Assembly (NCBI GenBank): GCA_024345305.1
Contig: BRON01000003.1
Location: 2,108,001-2,172,000, forward strand
Length of the DNA stretch: 64,000 nucleotides
Source: Mrakia gelida
Lineage: Eukaryota; Basidiomycota; Tremellomycetes; Cystofilobasidiales; Mrakiaceae
Reading direction: 5' to 3'
The notes below the pieces were generated by a model. The model saw only the letters and a program-made list of their open reading frames with translations. It was not told where the DNA came from and made no database searches. Below, one piece after another: positions 52,115 to 64,000 of the stretch. The translations under genes and the position numbers were made by a program. The stretch's first letter is position 1. Every line of letters begins with the position of its first letter.

Positions 52115-54582
52115 TCAAAGGGTTCCCTCCGAAGACTTCAGCTGCAGCGACGATGCTGACGAGCCTGGCCTCCCGTCATCCTCCTCCTTGAGCCTCGACG
52201 GTTTCGATTCTTGATCTTCACCGTCGACGAACTCCCCGAACCCAGCTGCTCGCCACGACGCGAGATCGACGATGTCTTGATCACCTCGCCAGTTGGAAGG
52301 GTCGTCCATAGGGAAGGCTTCGACGTCGAGAGATCGGATGGAGGTAAGGGGTTGGGTGTGTTGCAAGACGAAGTCGTGCTGGAAGAAGAACGAGAAGACG
52401 CGACGAGGTCAGCTTATGAAGAGACGGGAGAGAGTGTGGTGAGAGCGACGACTCACTCGTCGACTGCCTCTAGACAGCTGTATTGAGGCATGTTTCTCCG
52501 AGCCGAAAGGGCGCGAGGTACCAAACTGAGGAGGGGAGAGTTGCTTGACGGTTTGGACGTCGTTCCGTAACCTCCAGCGGCTGAGAGCCGGGGGAAAATC
52601 GAACGAGGTCAACTCGAGAGTGCGACTTTGGGAAAAAGAAAAGTATGCTCACGCGTTGAGGGTGTGCATCAATGAGATGGAGTAGAGTTTGCCTAGACGA
52701 CGCGACGAGGGACGAGACGAGAGTCAGCGAGGATTCAAGCCTGTACGGTGGGGAGTTCGACAACTCACCTTGAATGGCGATGAGGAGGATGTAGATGGAT
52801 GAGAATGGAAGGCAAGCGAAGACCGTCAGAGTTCCGAGGACGCAAAGTGCAGGCTGCAAGAGAAGAGAGGACGACGACGGTCAGCTCGATTGTTGACGAC
52901 GTCGGCGCGAAAGGAAGATCGAGACTCACTGGCAGCATGGATTCGAAGGTGAGGATGACGAGTCGGTCTATCAGCGACTGGGTATCCGCCGTGTCGTGGA
53001 TTTGCTTGTAGAGGAAGAAGAGCACTGGGGAGAAAGAGATGAAGGACGGGCAAGAGAGGTCAGCGACGTTGATCTGGGAGGACGCGCGAAAGGGACTCAA
53101 ATACGACGGCGCACTCACAAATGGAGGTGATGATGACATCAGTAGCGAGTGTTAAGCTCAGCCAGGCGATGAACGAGCTGTGAATCTGAGAGGAGGGTCG
53201 AAGGAGGAGAGGTGAAAGTCAGATCGACAAGAGCGACGAGATCGCGACCTCTTCAACGCCCAACGGTCTCGAACCCACCAGTGTGACTGCCGTAGTATTA
53301 TCCTGGAGATGAGACAAAGGTGAGAAGTCAGTTCAAGCCGGCGAGACGATCCAACGAGCGAAAACGAGCTCACCTTGGTCGCACTGTTGACGCCCTGCGA
53401 GCGCGACGAAACAACGTGACAAAGAAGAACGTCAGCTTTGAGTCTCGCAGGAAAGAGAGATGAAGCAGATAGTTCGCTCACAACCATGATTCCTCCGATG
53501 ACGCTAGCCACAAGAAGAGGAATGATACCGGCGAGGAAGACGCGTTGCCTGGCCCTTGTCCCGATGCACTTGTAGCAGCGAGCAGCGAAGAAGATCTGTA
53601 GAGGATGCTAGATCAGCGAAGTTCATCAAAAGAAGGTGCGAATCGAAGCTCACCTGGGTCATCAAAGTGATGGCCGACGTCATGGGAGGCTGCAGCGAAA
53701 GAGCGAAAGGAAGAGGGTCGAGGCGAGAATCAGCTTCGTCGTTTTGTAGAGGTTCGAGGCCCAGCAGATCGAGAGATGGCTGTCTCACCTGAGCGTAGGT
53801 GAGCCACATCCCCGAATCGAAGTAGAGCAGATCTCCAAAGTGTGCGACAAATCTGGAGAAGCGTTCGCCCGAGGCAGGAAATAAGAAACGAGCGAGCGAT
53901 CAGCGAAGGTCGTCGCGCGCGAGGGGTAGAGTCGTGCTCGCGATGAGGGACTGACTTGGTGATTGCGATCCCTCCAGTCTGTAGATCTTGTACGCTGATG
54001 AGAGGAAAGCAGTCAGTTTTACGTCGCTCAAAGGAGAGAAGGGAGGAAGAGGTCGAAGCTCACAAATTCAGCAGCCAAACCAAACAGACGAGGCCTCGGA
54101 TGTGAGCCGGATCTGAACGCCAGAATCGACGCAGGTAGAGAAGGATCTGTTGACCGAAAGTTTTCGTCAGTCCAGCAGACGGATAGAGGAAAGTATGAAC
54201 GAGTTCAGCTGACCTCTGCCAAGCTGCATAAGGCGAAGGGAGGGCGTGAGGTCAGCATCTCCAGTCACTCGGACGAACGACCTCTTCCTCTCGTCTCGTT
54301 CGCGATCGTCTCTCTCGGTGGACCTACAGATATCCTGATCCCCAGCACTCGCATCCGAAAGCCAGAAGCCACTACAAGGGAAGAAGAGAGAGCTACGTCA
54401 GATACAAATTTGGGTCTCAGAACGAAGTGGAGGGGGAGGCAGGAGAGGGGCGAAGCTCGCGGTTTGTTGAGCTTCGAGCTGAAAGGAAGAGAGAGACGTA
54501 CAGGCAGCAACCAAGCGACCAGCTGAGAACTTGAGTAGGTGATCTCTCCTCCCGGAGCGCCTGGCATCACGAAAGTCGTCAT
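52115..54582 (-). CDS. Multi-pass membrane protein of the DUF6534 type
   Basis: The protein starts MTTFVMPGAPGGEITYSSSQ and is split into more than ten small exons. Hydrophobic segments include SLQPPMTSAITLMTQIFFAA, RVFLAGIIPLLVASVIGGIM, IHSSFIAWLSLTLATDVIIT, LIDRLVILTFESMLPPALCV and VFACLPFSSIYILLIAIQGK, ending the membrane part with LYSISLMHTLNA. About seven segments and the conserved 'TD..I...L', 'L...TFE......' and 'kLY..S.m.TLNa' phrases fit the basidiomycete DUF6534 family, whose function is unknown. A cytosolic acidic tail follows (HDFVLQHTQPLTSIRSLDVE, ending SSEGTL). The early exons are less certain than the C-terminal half. Confidence 0.72.
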
Positions 54583-55514
54583 GCTTGGTAGAACTAGGGA
54601 CGGGGAGGGGAGGGGAGGGCAGGGGAGAAAGAGGAAACCTCCGACCGCAGGAAAACGAGAGAACGACGGAGTTCTCGAGAGCTGGCTGTCTTCGATTAAT
54701 GATCTGTCTGTTGCGACTCGTTTTCCTCGGGCAAGAACGATGGGAGGGAGGAAGAAGGAGGGAAGAAGAAGGGGGGGAAAGGCGTCTTTGGTTCCTGTTT
54801 CTAGAAGTGGTGTCGTGGTTTGGGAGCAAGGGAGGAAAAACCGATTCCGAGAGTTTGACCCTTCGCCACGCTCCCAGGATCCCAGGGGCCGACGAGGAGC
54901 GAGGCAAAACACACGCCCTGATCGCGCGAAACCCCTTTCTCTCAGCTCTTTCCTCGATCTCGTGAACGTGGAAAGCAACCGCCGTGAGGTCCGTACAGAA
55001 CAACAAGCTGAGACGCCTTCTCAACACATACAGGAGAGAAGGAACAGGGAAAAACTTCTACGGCTAATTCTCCGGCAAAGGGATTCCCCCGGAGCGAGCG
55101 AAGGGGGGGTTCAGGGAGATGATCGAGTTTCGTCCGAGAGAGACCTGTTCGAAAGCTTCGAAGAGAGTTCGAGAGGCTCTTTCTTGGCCTGCGAAAGAGC
55201 TGGACGTGCATGAGAGTAGAGGAGACAGTAGAGAATTGGAGGGTGAAGTCAGCCTGCTGCTAGGTTCCCAGAATCTCCTGCTGTACCGTCCAGAAGGAGA
55301 GGGTCGCAAACGCGTCTCTCTCTTCTTTTCCTCCCTTTCCCCATCCTTCCTCTTCTCTCCCTCGAAGCTGCGTCGACCGTAAGCGGAGAGAAAGTTCACC
55401 GACGAGACCGACGACGTCTACGATCCCTCTAAAACTGAGAAACAGACTCAGCAGCACCAGCAATTTGTCCTAAGTGTAACATGAGATCGAACCCGGCGCG
55501 CACTCTACAATAAT
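54583..55514. other. Spacer with no recognised gene
   Basis: This is 932 bases between the DUF6534-type start and the eIF3e stop, both minus-strand genes. Open frames occur on both strands (for example 54539-55213 plus) but are Arg/Gly/Ser-rich readings without splice signals or motifs. A tRNA-like GGTTCGATC string near 55487-55496 (minus strand) has no matching stems. Confidence 0.4.
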
Positions 55515-58078
55515 CTACTTCGCCTCGATAGCCTGTCCCTCCTCTCCGTCCTGCTTCCTCCCTCGAGCTCCTCCACCTCGTCCTCCACCTCGTCCGGCTC
55601 CTCCGGTAGTCTGACCCCTCTGCTGCATAGCCCAGCTCATGGTCTGAGCGGACTCGGCTGTGAGAAGAAACGAGAGAAGGGAGGAAGGGACGTCAGTCTC
55701 GAACGCGTCGAAAGGGTCGACGAAGAAACGGAACGAACCAAGGTCTCGAGTAGTGGTGAGAATGGACTGGGAAGGAGGTTGGGAAGCGTAGGGTCGGGTG
55801 ATGTGAAGCATGTTCTGCGGCGCGAAAAGAGGAAGAGGAAAAGAGGTGAGCAAACCGCGTCGAGGGTCGAGGAAAAGAGCGAGTCGAGAAACGGGGACGA
55901 ACGGCGTTGAGGTCGATCTTTCCCTCCAGACGAGTGTCTCGGATGAGAGTGACGATCCACTTCTCTCCCTCCTCCCGAGTCAGGTTGAGACGAGCCGACA
56001 GGTCGCTGTCGAAGAGAAGCGAGAGGAGGGAGTCAGCGATGAGAAAAGACGCGACCACCCGAAGCGAAACGAGCCGGAGACTCACTTGATGTCCACTCGC
56101 TGGTGAATCTTGCAGTACGTCTCACTGATCAAGTACCTAGCGTTCTCCAAGAACAGCTCAGGCTTTCCCTCTCCACTCGTCAAGAAGAAGTCGTTCGCAA
56201 CGACCTTCTCCGCCGCGCTCAAACTCTCCTGGGCTCCCTCGAAGTCGAACTCGGTGTGCAACCTGGTGATGAACTGCGTCAGGGGATCCTCGTACTGGTA
56301 CGACTCTCCCTCGATGGCTCGAACGACGTCCCTCAGGGGATCCGACCTCTTCTGTCCGGGAACGCGAGGGGAGGGAGGGAGACGGTGGGTGACGATGACG
56401 GCGAAGACGAGGTATCGGAGGAGGTGAGGGCAGGATGTTCGGAGGGTGGAGAGGTAGGCGGGGGAGAGGAAGAGTTCGAGGAGGAGGGGGAGTCCGTCGG
56501 GGTGGTTGAAGTAGACGAAGAGCGACCAGTGAAGCAACCAACTCCTAGCCTGGAGCTGAGCGAGATCTCCTCCCTGTCCAGCAGCGGTGGAGCTCGCCGA
56601 CGATGGGGTTCCTCCCTCGGCCATGGATCGAGTGCTGACGGCGAAGGCGGATCCGGAACGCGAGTCGATGAGGTCCTTGATCTCGTTGACACCCTTGAGG
56701 GCCTCGTCCCAGGATCCGGAGAGGATGTCGGAGGAGAGCTTTCCCCAGTGAGCGGAGAGGTTGAGGTCGGGATCGGTGGAGAGGACGAGGAAATGGTAGA
56801 GGTATTGGGAGGCTCCGGCGTAGTCTCCGTAGGTGTACTGGAACTGTCCGTAGTGGTAGAGGGTGAGGATGGATTCGGGGGTGAGCTGAAGGAGGGAGAA
56901 CGAGGAAGCAAGCAAACGAGGTCAGTTTCGACGTGTATATTCGGAAAGACGCGAGAAAACGTTGTGTGAGGTGAGAAGATGAGATCTCGAGGCACAGATG
57001 CGTCGAGGCGGCCCGCCTGTGGTAGTAAAAGTGAAGGAAAGAGGGCTGGGCGAGCTCGACAAGCGGTGGGCTGCTGTTGAGCTCGTTCCTTCCTCCAACT
57101 TCGTCCTCGGTGACGGAGACGTGATCCACAACTTCTACCAGCTGCTCCACCAACTCATAGCCCATTGCCTCCAGGTGACTCCCATACAGACGGCCCAGCT
57201 GTCGTCTCCTCGCTCAGCTTCCCACTTTTTCGAAACGCGCGAGCTCCCTTCCTTTGTCCTCCTTCCTTCCTCCTCTCCAGCTTCAACCAGACAAGCGTTC
57301 GACCTCAACTCACCTGGTAGTTCTCCTTGAGCCAGATCAGATTCTGGTCCTTGTCCTGCTTGAGCTGTCCCGCGACCTCGGGCTTGCTGATAACGTCGAG
57401 GACCTGCTCGGCGGCGGCAGCGAGTCGAGTGTTCTTCGCGGCCACCTCCTCTCGTCGGGACGCAAGATCTGTTGCGAGAAAAGGCATACGGGGAAGCGAG
57501 AAGTGGGGGTCAGCTGAGGTCATTCAGAGATTGGTGTTCGTGATGAAACTCGGAGGGAGGGAAGGAGAGGTCAAGGGAGGGAGGCGAGGGAGGAAGAAGG
57601 ACTCACCAGCAGGAGCCTCAGCTCCAGGGTTGATGGTCTCGAACAGCTGCTGAGCGTAGTCAACCATGTTGGTCTTCTTGACGAGCTCGTACTGAGCAGC
57701 GAGGAGAGAAGCAGCAGGGAAGATGGGGCTGTTGGATCCAAGGGAAACGAAGGTTGGAAAGGGGAAGGAAGGAAAGTGATGAGCGACCTTTTGAGCTTGG
57801 AAACCCCCAACGACCTCTCCCACTCCTCCTACATCCCATCAAGCTCGATATCCAGACTGCGAAGGGTGTGAACGTACGGCTCGATGTCGGTAAGGTGACC
57901 CAGGAGAGGGAGAGCCATGTGACGATCCAGGTAAGGGATCATCCGCTAATGAAAGGTCGACAAAGGAAGGGAGCGGAGGAAGGAGAAGAACAAAGCGTGA
58001 GCTCCCATTTCTGGCTCTTCCAAGATGATATTTTCTCCAGAGTTGGGTGCGTACCTGAGTGAGGTCGAATTCGGCCAT
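55515..58078 (-). CDS. INT6: Translation initiation factor eIF3 subunit e (Int6), PCI domain
   Basis: The spliced product starts MAEFDLTQ and continues [60 protein letters not shown] and a Lys/Glu helix ending WLKENYQ. After a 428-nt intron (56886-57313) comes [20 protein letters not shown], then [20 protein letters not shown]. The C-terminal PCI domain has [20 protein letters not shown] and [21 protein letters not shown] Gly/Arg-rich tail ([17 protein letters not shown]) precedes the stop. This subunit belongs to the eIF3 scaffold and is found in fission yeast and most fungi but not in budding yeast. All conserved blocks are present. Confidence 0.92.
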
Positions 58079-58549
58079 TTTGGGAGCTGTAGGGAGGGGG
58101 AAGAGGAAAGGGAGGGGAGGGAGAGGTCGCGGTTTGGCGAACAAGGACGTCGAGGAAAAGTCGCCAGATCGTTCGGTCGCCACCCTGTTTTCGTCGCTAG
58201 GGAAGGGTCGACTCGACTTTGTTCACCATCTTGACTCGATTCTCAGTACGCTTTTCGAGAGGTGCAACAAACCAATCCAAGGTCGGAGACCCTCTTGAAA
58301 AGTTTCGTTTTCTTCCCAATCGCAGGGTTGCGCGCGAGGGCTGGTCTCGTCCCGACCCCTCGCATCTCCTTCTCTTTCGATCGAACGAGCCAACGAACCA
58401 TAGACAGAACTAGATTAGGTGTAGAGTAGTAGTAAGAAACACGAGCTTTATTATGCAAACGAACCGAGAAACGAGAATATAGCGCAGCACAAACCAAGAA
58501 ACGATAAACACCCGACGACCGCTTCTCCTCTTCTCTCTCCCGTCCCAAC
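58079..58549. other. Spacer between eIF3e and phospholipase D
   Basis: These 471 bases hold the eIF3e promoter and the phospholipase D 3' untranslated region. The 58400-58500 part is A/T-richer than its surroundings. No gene or RNA was recognised. Confidence 0.45.
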
Positions 58550-61500
58550 CTAGGCGTAGATCTGCAGCGGCAAGATGAGATCCGAGTTGAACAGGAAGTT
58601 CTTTCCCGTATCCTCCGCCTCCAAGAACCGCGTAGGGAAGACGACTGCGTCGAAGAAAGAACCAGAACGAGGTCAGCTCTCTGTAAATCGCGTCGCAGTC
58701 GTCGTCAATCGTCTCTTCTCTTCGTTCGTTCAAAGTGAACTCACCGAGATGACCTCGAACCTCAGCCAACAACTCCTCCATCCTCTCCCTCTCCCAGTTG
58801 TTCCAACCCTCCGTCGGTCCACTCAACGGCAAGCCCTCCAATCCAGCAGGAGCTCCTCCTCGTTTCGTCGACTTCGACCTCGAAGGACCTCCCTCCGTGG
58901 GCGACGTCGCTCCTTGACGATCTCCGTCCCCTTGACCTTGACCGACGGCTCCTCCTCCTGATCCTCCTCCCCCAGCTCCATGGGTTCCGGGACCGCCGTG
59001 GATGGAGACGACTTGCTGGAGACCGTGGACGGCGTCGGGAGCGGGAGGTTTGTTGAACTTTTCGGCGTGGGAGACGTTCTGAGAAAGGGAGAGGGACGAG
59101 AAGGTTAGTTGAGGAGTCTTCGAAGTCGTCGTGGGTAGGAGTGGAAGGAAGGGCGTACCTCTCGGTCTAGGAGAGGAAGAAGAGTGGGAGAAAAAGGTCA
59201 GTCGAGGAAAGCGAGAACGAGGGGTTGACGTCGCTCAAACTCACATTGATCCCAACTCGTAACGAGATCGTCGGGCTGCAAGAAAGACGAGAGATGTCAG
59301 CGTTCGCTAATCGAAGAAGAGGCAGTTCGAGACTCACTATGCATCGGAAGACCTTTCGGTGGATCTCGGTCTGGGAGCGGAGGAAGAGAGAAATCGAGTC
59401 AGCGTCCTTGCCTCGTTCGAAAGAAAGAGCAAGAAGGGACTCACGTTGTGAACAGCGACGGCGACCCAAGTGTCCTTCCAGAACTTGTCGTCGAGAGGAT
59501 CGTTGAGACCCATCGGGTCGATCTTGGGAGTGGGGAGAGGCATCCTGCGAAAGAGCGAAAGGGGCGACGAGATCAGTTCGCGTTCAACGGCTCTTCAGCT
59601 TCCCTCAAAAGCAAAGAATTGCAGCTACTCACTTCCAAGGGTGAGTGTTCCTTCCTCCCTTCCTCGTACCAGACCTCCTGGCAGCCGAAGTCGACGACGA
59701 GCTAGGCTGCTCCTGCTGATGGTTCGCCTCGGCGGGAGGAGCTGGCGATGCTTCTCGACGGCTCGCGTCGTCCTTGCCTGAGTGGGACGAGGGACTTGCT
59801 GACCTTCCGGCGGGTCCTTCGGTAGGAAGAGGTTCCTTGAGTCCATCCTTGACGTCCTTTGCGTCCGAGCTCTTGAGAGTGTCATTGACGTCGGGCTCGA
59901 CTTTTGCTTTGGCGTCGGCTTCCGAGACCTTGCGGTCAGCGTGTCCTTCGGTCGCATCCTCGACGGTGTCTGGAGAAGTGAAGAAGAGAGAGAGAGAGGA
60001 TTCGCGCCAGATTCGAGGACGAGAGGACCAAAGCAAGCGACGAGGTAAGAATAATGAGGTTTGGAAGACTCACCAGCGATGTCTCCGAGATGATCTCGCT
60101 TGAGAGGACCATCGATGAGTCCGTGTTCGGCGAGACGACGCTCCTCCATCTGAAATGAGAACCACGAGAAGCGAGCGAGGAAGAGAGTTAGGCAAGTCGC
60201 GAGAAGATCGTGCGACGCGTCCTCGCAAACTCACCGAAGCAACGACAGACGAGCTGAACCCCTGAGCCTTCCCATCCTTGTTCCCTCCGTCTCCTCCCAT
60301 GTCGAAGATCTCGATATCGTCGTTCGAAGTGGTGATGGTATCCTCAGCCTTGTCCGAGGTCGAGTTGAAGATCTCTCCGACCTTCTGAACAGTCTTCCCA
60401 ACGACGACGGCTTGACCGTGAGCGACTGCGACGGAATCGAAACGAAACGAAGGAGAGTCAGCGCGGAGAAGTGACAGAGATGGGATCTTTTTGAGCTCAC
60501 CTGAATGAGCAACGGAAGCAGCGTGCAACCACATCCGATCCCCAACGGTCTGAGTCTTGACGACGCCCTCGTCGTGGTGATCTCCCGCCGCCTGCTGCTC
60601 GGACGAAGGGTCCCAGACCTGGATCTCCTCCTCGGGAGCGACCGCGTCTCGATCCAGTAAGTCGTCCTCCTCCATCTGGTCGCAGTCGATGCCCAAGTGC
60701 TCGCGCATGAGACGGATCCGAAGGGTGTGAGCGAAGCGTCCGACCTTGTAGGGTTGACCTGCCATCCTCGAGTCGATCATGTCGGTATCCCTGATGACCG
60801 AGGCGAGTTCCGAGTCTCGATCTCCTCGCAGGGAACGCTCGTTGACTGAGGACGAGAAGAAAGGAAGCTCGAGTCAGCGAAAGGAGGGAGAAACGGGAAT
60901 ACGAGTGCGCGAGAAGGACTGACTGTTCGCCGATCCTGTGAACGAGAAGGATAGCAGCAGTTCAGCGTAGTCTCTACTCCAGGTGCGAAGAATATGTAAA
61001 GCTCACCAATGATAGCAAGTCGATCGTCCACGATCATCGTCTTCGCGTGAATGTAGACCATCTCGGTCGTGAGAACTCCGTCCTTGAACTTTCCCCATCC
61101 TCGAAGCGAGAAGAACGAGATGTACTCGTCGGGCTGTAGGTACACGAAGAGGAAGTCAGGTCAGCGTCGTCGACGCCCGAAGAAGGTGGAAGGGAGAGAC
61201 GATACTCACATCAATCCCCTCCTGCCTCAACCTCGCGAAGATCGAGTTGGGTCCTCGACAGATCGACTTGTTCTGGCACTCGACGATGAGACGAACCTGC
61301 GACGACGATGAAAGCAGGTCAGTATAATTGAAAGCTCGAGGCTCAAGAGGGAAGGAAGGAGGGGAGCTCACGGAACTAGCAGCATCGCTGTCGATAGGGT
61401 ACGTGTAACCAGGGAGGGTAGGAATGACGATGCAAGCTCTCCAAGCGGTTCCTTCGTCTCGAGCTTGAATGATTCTGTTGACGAGAGCGTCTCCGATTCG

Positions 61501-63984
61501 GTTCTCGATGACGATTCCGTCGACGACGGTGGAGGTGATGAAGAACTCTGAAGACGGGGCGAGAGAAAAGGGAGATCAGCGACGCGTCGATGAGAGAGTT
61601 CGAGGGAGAAGAGGAGAGACGAACGGTTCTCGATGTAGACGAAGTGTTCGCTGAAGAACGAGGAGCAGGGAAAAGAAATCAGCTACTGAAGGGTTGTTCG
61701 AAGACGAGAAGAGCGAAGAACCAACCTCATCTGGATGGCTGCGAGGACGAAACAAGACGAAACGAAGACGAGGATCAGCACGCGTCTCTCCTTCTTTCCT
61801 CGCCTTCTCGTCTGGACTCACCCTTGAGATAAGCGTTCTGAATCGAGTGCTCGACTCGGTTGGCAGTTCCCATCGACCCTGAAGCCCAATCAAGACACAA
61901 AACGACTGTTAGTCCCGCTCTCCACTCTCTTCTCCTCTCTCGAACGAAACAAAGACGAGAACTCACAAGGTCCACAAGATCGACAAACCTGAACCTCGCA
62001 CGTTCCAGTCAGACCTCGCTCGGTAAGCTCCTTGACGCTGAAGTCGGGAGGAGGAACAAGGAAAGGCATCGCCGTCGTGTGGTTCTGCGAAACGGAAGAC
62101 GAGACTTCGTCAGTTCGTCGCTCGTTGCTTCGTTCGTCCAGTCGAAAGGGGACGAGAGGGACGAAAGGGCTGACCTTAATCCTAAGAAGATGGTTCCATC
62201 TCTGACTAAAGTGTCGACAGAGATCTCGAGCTGGTTGACCGACCATCTGCATCGCGATGTCGTGCCTTTTGTTCGAGAGAGACGCGAAGGTCAGCTCGAG
62301 CTCGACCGTCGAGGATGAAGAGGGAGGAGAGGACGAGACTCACCAAGGCATCCTAGGGACCTTCTCTCGATCGTAGATGTCCTCGAAGGGCTTGTTGAGG
62401 GTGTGGAAGTCCATGACTCGCTGTGAACGCGCGGACGAAGACGAGGCGAGTCAGCGAGGCGAAGCGAAGCGAAAGAGAGATTGAGGGAACGAGACGTCGA
62501 CTCACAGGGTTACTGTAATCCTTTCCAGGCCAGACAGGTCCGTTCTCTCCCTCGACGGTGTTGGGTTCGAAGTCGTCGTCGACGAGAGAGTGTTGAGGGG
62601 TGTCCTGGAAACGCGAAAGCGTGGTCAGCGAGACGAAGAAGAGGAGAGGAGGACTGGGAGAGAGAGGCAAGCTCACCCATCGACCGAAGCAGAGATCAAC
62701 TCCTCCCATGAAGGCGACCTCCTCGTCGATGACGCACATCTTCTCGTGCTAAGAGAAGCAAAGACGAAAGAAAAGGGCGAGAGTCAGCTCTCGAAGAGAA
62801 GAGGAGAACGACCGAGGTGGAGACTGACGTGAGACCAGTAGAAAGTTCCGGTAGCGAAGTGAGAAGGCGACCTCTGTACGAAGATGTTGGGGTGGAGGTC
62901 TCTGAGAGTCTTCTTGGTGTAGAGCGAGTCCGTTGGAGTGGTCTTGTTCGAGACCTCGTTGCTGGAAGGGAAGAACGAGGGGAGGTCAGTTCGACGTTCG
63001 ACTCTCGAGTTCGAAGAAAACGAGAAAGGGACTCACTAGACGATAACGTAGATCTTGACTCCCTCCTGGGCCTTCTTCTTGAGAATGTTGTCGAGTCGGT
63101 ACTTCTCCTGAGCGGGTCGTCGCATGTAGAGTTCGGGGGAGAGCCTGCGACGAGAAGACGAGACGAAGAAACGGGAGTAAGTTCGAGGGTTTGATCTTCG
63201 TTCCTCGTTTGAAGAGAAGTGGCACGCACCACCAGTCGTGAATGTAGACGCATTTCTAAAGCAACGAAGAAGCAAAAGTCAGCTTCGAGTTCGGTCGAAC
63301 GAGGAGAAGAGACGCGTCCAAACTCACCTTCGCCACAAGCAGCGCTCGACTCAAACTCCAGAGGTAATCCCGCTGGTAGAACAAGCGCGAAAAGGTCAGC
63401 ATCTAGTCCTCTCAGACTCATGGGATCGAGGAATTTTGAACTCACGCCATCAACAAGCCACTGAGCAGCGACGTTGAGTCGAATAGGAGCGAACGAGTCG
63501 AACCGATTCTTTCCAGCCCAGATGCTATCCCCAGCCATCTTTTCGAGCGAGATGATGAACTGCTGCATTTGACGCTGTGAACGGAAAGAAAACGAGGAGG
63601 TGGTCAGCGACGTGAGAAGACGACGAGGAAGAAGAGATGGAAGAGAGAAGGGACGAGACGGGACGAGATGGGACGAACAACGTTCTTCGCAACCAACTTG
63701 AGTCGACCTTGAGAGTTGTTGACGAAGAAGGTGTGGTGAGACTGTCGAACCAAACGCCAACCCAAATCGAGTCAGCTACCAGCTCACCTCAACCACAACC
63801 CCTTCAGCTTCGCGCTCGAAGCACTCACAACAGCAGCCTTATCCTCGGACAAACTCCCAATCGTCGCCTTGTCGAGTCCATGGATGTCTCCCTCGAGCGC
63901 GGCGAGTCGAAGTTCCTCACGTTGATCGGCCTCGTCGATGTCGGCGATGGATCCCCAGTCGTCCTTGTTCTTGTTCTTGTCCAT
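58550..63984 (-). CDS. Phospholipase D with two HKD motifs (Spo14-like core)
   Basis: PLD hydrolyses phosphatidylcholine to phosphatidic acid and choline at membranes. The protein has IRLNVAAQWLVDGRDYLWSL, KCVYIHDWWLSPELYMRRP, the first catalytic HKD motif HEKMCVIDEEVAFMGGVD (near 62740), the SEHFVYIENQFFITS block, and the second HKD motif VYIHAKTMIVDDRLAIIGSA followed by NINERSLRGDRDSE (near 61050). This is the order of eukaryotic PLD1/PLD2/Spo14. A long acidic, Ser/Pro-rich insert (about 59630-60600) separates the second HKD region from the C-terminal WKDTWVAVAVHNTEIHRKVF. The end FLFNSDLILPLQIYA matches the family tail. The first ATG used (MDKNKNKDDWGSIADI) is 16 bases from the window edge. 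PX/PH domains are not seen, so upstream exons may lie outside the window. Confidence 0.9.
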
Positions 63985-64000
63985 GTGGACGGCTTCGAGT

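Noticed and set aside
54539..55213. Plus-strand 224-aa protein
   Set aside because: Arg/Gly/Ser-rich composition, no intron pattern like its neighbours, and overlap with the 5' end of the DUF6534-type gene; probably a shadow frame.
55480..55500. tRNA gene suggested by GGTTCGATC on the minus strand
   Set aside because: The flanking bases do not form a T stem and no acceptor or anticodon stem can be found.

Overview
The window looks like one gene-dense stretch of a basidiomycete yeast or fungus chromosome, most likely Pucciniomycotina (Sporobolomyces/Rhodotorula-like). The sequence is GC-rich and genes lie a few hundred bases apart on both strands. Nearly every gene is cut by many short introns of about 50-100 nt with a GCTGAC-like branch point and GTGAGT, GTACGT or GTTCGT donors. 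The lineage is inferred from this architecture and from fungal protein families; no search was run. Gene models were spliced by eye, so gene ends and motifs are firmer than individual exon edges.

Layout. 1-3.3 kb and 18.3-21.2 kb are two arms of an inverted duplication of about 2.9 kb. Each arm carries an F-box-like gene converging on a 108-codon gene of unknown function; a third small fragment lies at 49.7-49.9 kb. Between the arms are a thioredoxin-TPR protein, an amidohydrolase-like protein, a small membrane protein, a large ABCC transporter and a membrane-anchored glutaredoxin-like protein lacking cysteine. Beyond the right arm come a queuosine-salvage hydrolase (QNG1), a divergent GABA-shunt pair (GABA transaminase and succinate-semialdehyde dehydrogenase) and an anion/cation symporter-type MFS transporter.

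33-49 kb holds the Golgi SNARE GOS1, divergent from a large Sec7-PH Arf exchange factor, then a BRCT plus Myb-like protein that may be a divergent Rap1, oligoribonuclease REX2, mitochondrial ribosomal protein bL33m, the GTPase RHO3 and an intron-containing tRNA-Thr(AGU). 50-64 kb holds uracil-DNA glycosylase, a basidiomycete-type multi-pass membrane protein (DUF6534-like), eIF3e and a two-HKD phospholipase D that reaches the right edge.

Most genes are housekeeping. The less ordinary signals are the inverted duplicated F-box/108-aa module, the BRCT-Myb protein, the cysteine-free glutaredoxin fold, the palindrome GACGCGTC recurring in introns and spacers, and the frequent GTTCGT splice donors.
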